DNA from: Acidobacteriota bacterium
Lineage (GTDB): Bacteria > Acidobacteriota > Blastocatellia > Pyrinomonadales > Pyrinomonadaceae
Assembly (NCBI GenBank): GCA_023415725.1
Contig: JAEZJR010000132.1
Span: 1-5,204, forward strand
Direction: 5' to 3'
DNA: 5,204 nt
Of the stretch, positions 3,594 through 5,204 are shown in pieces; position 1 is the first letter of the stretch; every line of letters begins with the position of its first letter. The notes below the pieces were generated by a model. The model had not been told where the DNA came from, ran no database searches, and saw nothing but the letters and a program-made list of their open reading frames with translations. The position numbers were made by a program, and so were the translations under genes.

Positions 3594-5204
3594 CTATTTG
3601 GAACATCTATCCGCCTGACGCTGCAGAGCGGCCACTTCCGGGTTGTCCGGATCGACCTCAAGTGCTTGAGCCACATAGGTTTTCACCTGCAAGCACTCCC
3701 CGCGCTCGAGGTGGATTCGGCCGAGGTTCACATACGCCTCGGTCAGTTTGTTGTCCCAGAATATCGCCGTTTTGAACGAACTGGCCGCCTGATCGCGGTC
3801 GCCGCGGCGCAGGTGAATTTTCCCCAGTATGAGGTAACTTTCCGCACTCATCGGCTCGCTGGCCAAAACGCGCCGCAGCGTCACCATCGCTTCGTCGTCC
3901 TGCCCGTCCTTGAATTGCTGCCGGGCCTGCGTCATCAGCTTCTCGCTCTCGCTCACGGCGGTGGTCGCCGTCTCGCCATCGCGCTTGCTCAGTACGACGC
4001 TGACGAAATCCCTCCGCTGCGGCTGTTCTACACGCAAAGGTATATCGGTGATCGTCTTCGCCCTCACCCATTCCTTCTCGAGGTTGGCGTAGCGGTTCCC
4101 GCTCGCGAGCAGCGTGCGTGCCTGGTTGTCGACGGTCGTCGCGGTAGCGTCGTTCGTCGCGGCCAGGGCTTTCGCCAATACGTAATAGGCCTCACCGTCC
4201 TGCGGCCTTGCCGCGATCACCGAACGCAGCACCGGGATCGCTTCCATCTGGTTGCCGCTCAGGTATGTCGCCATCGCGTAGTTGAATTGGATCGAAGCGT
4301 CATCCTCCGCCGATTCGGCAGCCTTTTTCAGCAGGTCGGTTCCCTCTTTCAGCAACGCGGCCGAACGTGCATCGTTCTTCTTCTCCGCACGCGAGGCCTG
4401 CACCGCGATCGCTCCGAGCATGTTGTAAACGCTCGTCAGCTTCAGGTCTTCGGCCAGCGGACGCAGCACCGCAAGGGCCTGCTCGTAATTCTGCTGCCGC
4501 CAGTTGATAAGCCCGATGTAGAACGAGGCCTCAGCGAACGATTCGTCGTTGCACATCACGACGCGGTTGTCGTTCTTCCCGCGTTCGCGGCAGGCGCGGT
4601 TGGCCGACACCACACGCTCGAACGAATCGATCGCGTCGCTATATTTCTGCTGGCCCAGGTAAAGGTGCCCAAGCTCGAGGGCCGCCTCGACGAAGGTCGA
4701 ATCCGGAGTGGTTTCGTTAAAGATGCGGATCGCGTTCTTGAAATAGTTCTCCCGCTGCTCCGGTGCCTGCGTCAAAAGACCCTTTATATAGGCCTCGAAC
4801 GCCCTCGCGGGGATCTTGCTCGCCGCCACGACCATGTCGTTCTGCGAATACGCGAGCGAGCTTTTGTCGCGTTGGTAAAGGATCTGATACGCGATCTGCC
4901 CCTGCATCGTCTGCAGGTTGCCGAGAGCGTCGTTCAGGATGATGTCGCGCTGGATCAGCCGCCCGTCGATCTCCTCGGCGAGGAAACGCCCCTCGTTCAC
5001 GCGGACGATCTTCGTCGTCACATTGATCGTCGCCGCCGTGTCGCCTTGTGCAGGAACGATCGTGTAACGCCCCGTAACGAGCAGGGTCGCGCCGCTCTCT
5101 CTCGCGAGCTTCAACGAAGTGGCGAGGCTCGGCAGGCTCGTCAGCGGTATCCGCAGCCGCTGCTGCATCATCTTCCGTTCGCCGTTAGAAATGACGTTCA
5201 GTCC
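3594..5204 (-). CDS. TPR-repeat protein with probable TolB/FlgO-like N-terminal domain, 5' end outside the window
   Basis: The frame is open to the window edge. The first ATG in view (5171-5169) is preceded in frame by GLNVISNGERK with no stop, so the true start probably lies upstream. Residues are counted from that ATG. Residues 1-110 (LARESGATLLVTGRYTI, then INVTTKIVRVNEGRF and LGNLQTMQGQIAYQIL) have the pattern of TolB/FlgO/CsgG-like domains that precede TPRs in many bacterial proteins. TPR-like helix pairs follow near 160-190, 213-240, 293-322, 407-439, 444-473 and 478-509, for example YLILGKIHLRRGDRDQAASSFKTAI and AYVNLGRIHLERG. TPRs are protein-binding scaffolds and no catalytic motif is visible. 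The protein ends at TAG 3596-3594 after DRCSK. Whether it is a periplasmic protein or part of a larger signalling protein cannot be told without the N-terminus. It shares direction with lnt but is separated by 733 bp, so an operon is unlikely. Confidence 0.88.
   Translation of the reverse strand, partial: GLNVISNGERKMMQQRLRIPLTSLPSLATSLKLARESGATLLVTGRYTIVPAQGDTAATINVTTKIVRVNEGRFLAEEIDGRLIQRDIILNDALGNLQTMQGQIAYQILYQRDKSSLAYSQNDMVVAASKIPARAFEAYIKGLLTQAPEQRENYFKNAIRIFNETTPDSTFVEAALELGHLYLGQQKYSDAIDSFERVVSANRACRERGKNDNRVVMCNDESFAEASFYIGLINWRQQNYEQALAVLRPLAEDLKLTSVYNMLGAIAVQASRAEKKNDARSAALLKEGTDLLKKAAESAEDDASIQFNYAMATYLSGNQMEAIPVLRSVIAARPQDGEAYYVLAKALAATNDATATTVDNQARTLLASGNRYANLEKEWVRAKTITDIPLRVEQPQRRDFVSVVLSKRDGETATTAVSESEKLMTQARQQFKDGQDDEAMVTLRRVLASEPMSAESYLILGKIHLRRGDRDQAASSFKTAIFWDNKLTEAYVNLGRIHLERGECLQVKTYVAQALEVDPDNPEVAALQRQADRCSK

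Overview
The window looks like a chromosomal stretch from a Gram-negative bacterium of moderately high GC. Lnt implies an outer membrane with triacylated lipoproteins. My best guess is Acidobacteriota (Blastocatellia/Pyrinomonas-like), based on protein style and the abundance of small palindromic intergenic repeats. This is inference, not a database result. All three recognisable genes lie on the minus strand, so the reading order is from high to low coordinates.

Layout from the 5' side of the transcripts: (1) 5204-3594 is most of a TPR-repeat protein whose start lies outside the window. Its N-terminal part resembles the TolB/FlgO/CsgG-like domains often joined to TPRs in this kind of bacterium. 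(2) 3593-2861 is a 733-bp gap with no convincing gene. It holds two opposed heptanucleotide tandem arrays, a candidate plus-strand structured RNA with a strong GC hairpin at one end and a terminator-like hairpin at the other, a cluster of ATTTTG-type motifs, and a partial copy of a palindromic repeat family. (3) 2860-1223 is lnt, apolipoprotein N-acyltransferase, with the full catalytic set. (4) 1222-978 is a 245-bp gap almost filled by a 215-bp nested palindrome of the same repeat family. (5) 977-1 is prfB (peptide chain release factor 2), cut by the window edge near its C-terminus and carrying the classical programmed +1 frameshift (CUU UGA C with an upstream Shine-Dalgarno-like GGGAGG).

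The genes are housekeeping genes and do not form an obvious single pathway: lipoprotein maturation (lnt), translation termination (prfB) and a TPR scaffold of unknown role. The most interesting material is the repeat family. Its copies bracket lnt as outward-pointing inverted repeats matching at 33 of 34 bases. One copy supplies the last codons and the stop codon of lnt, and another lies in the prfB leader. No defence system, CRISPR array, tRNA, rRNA or transposase gene was seen.
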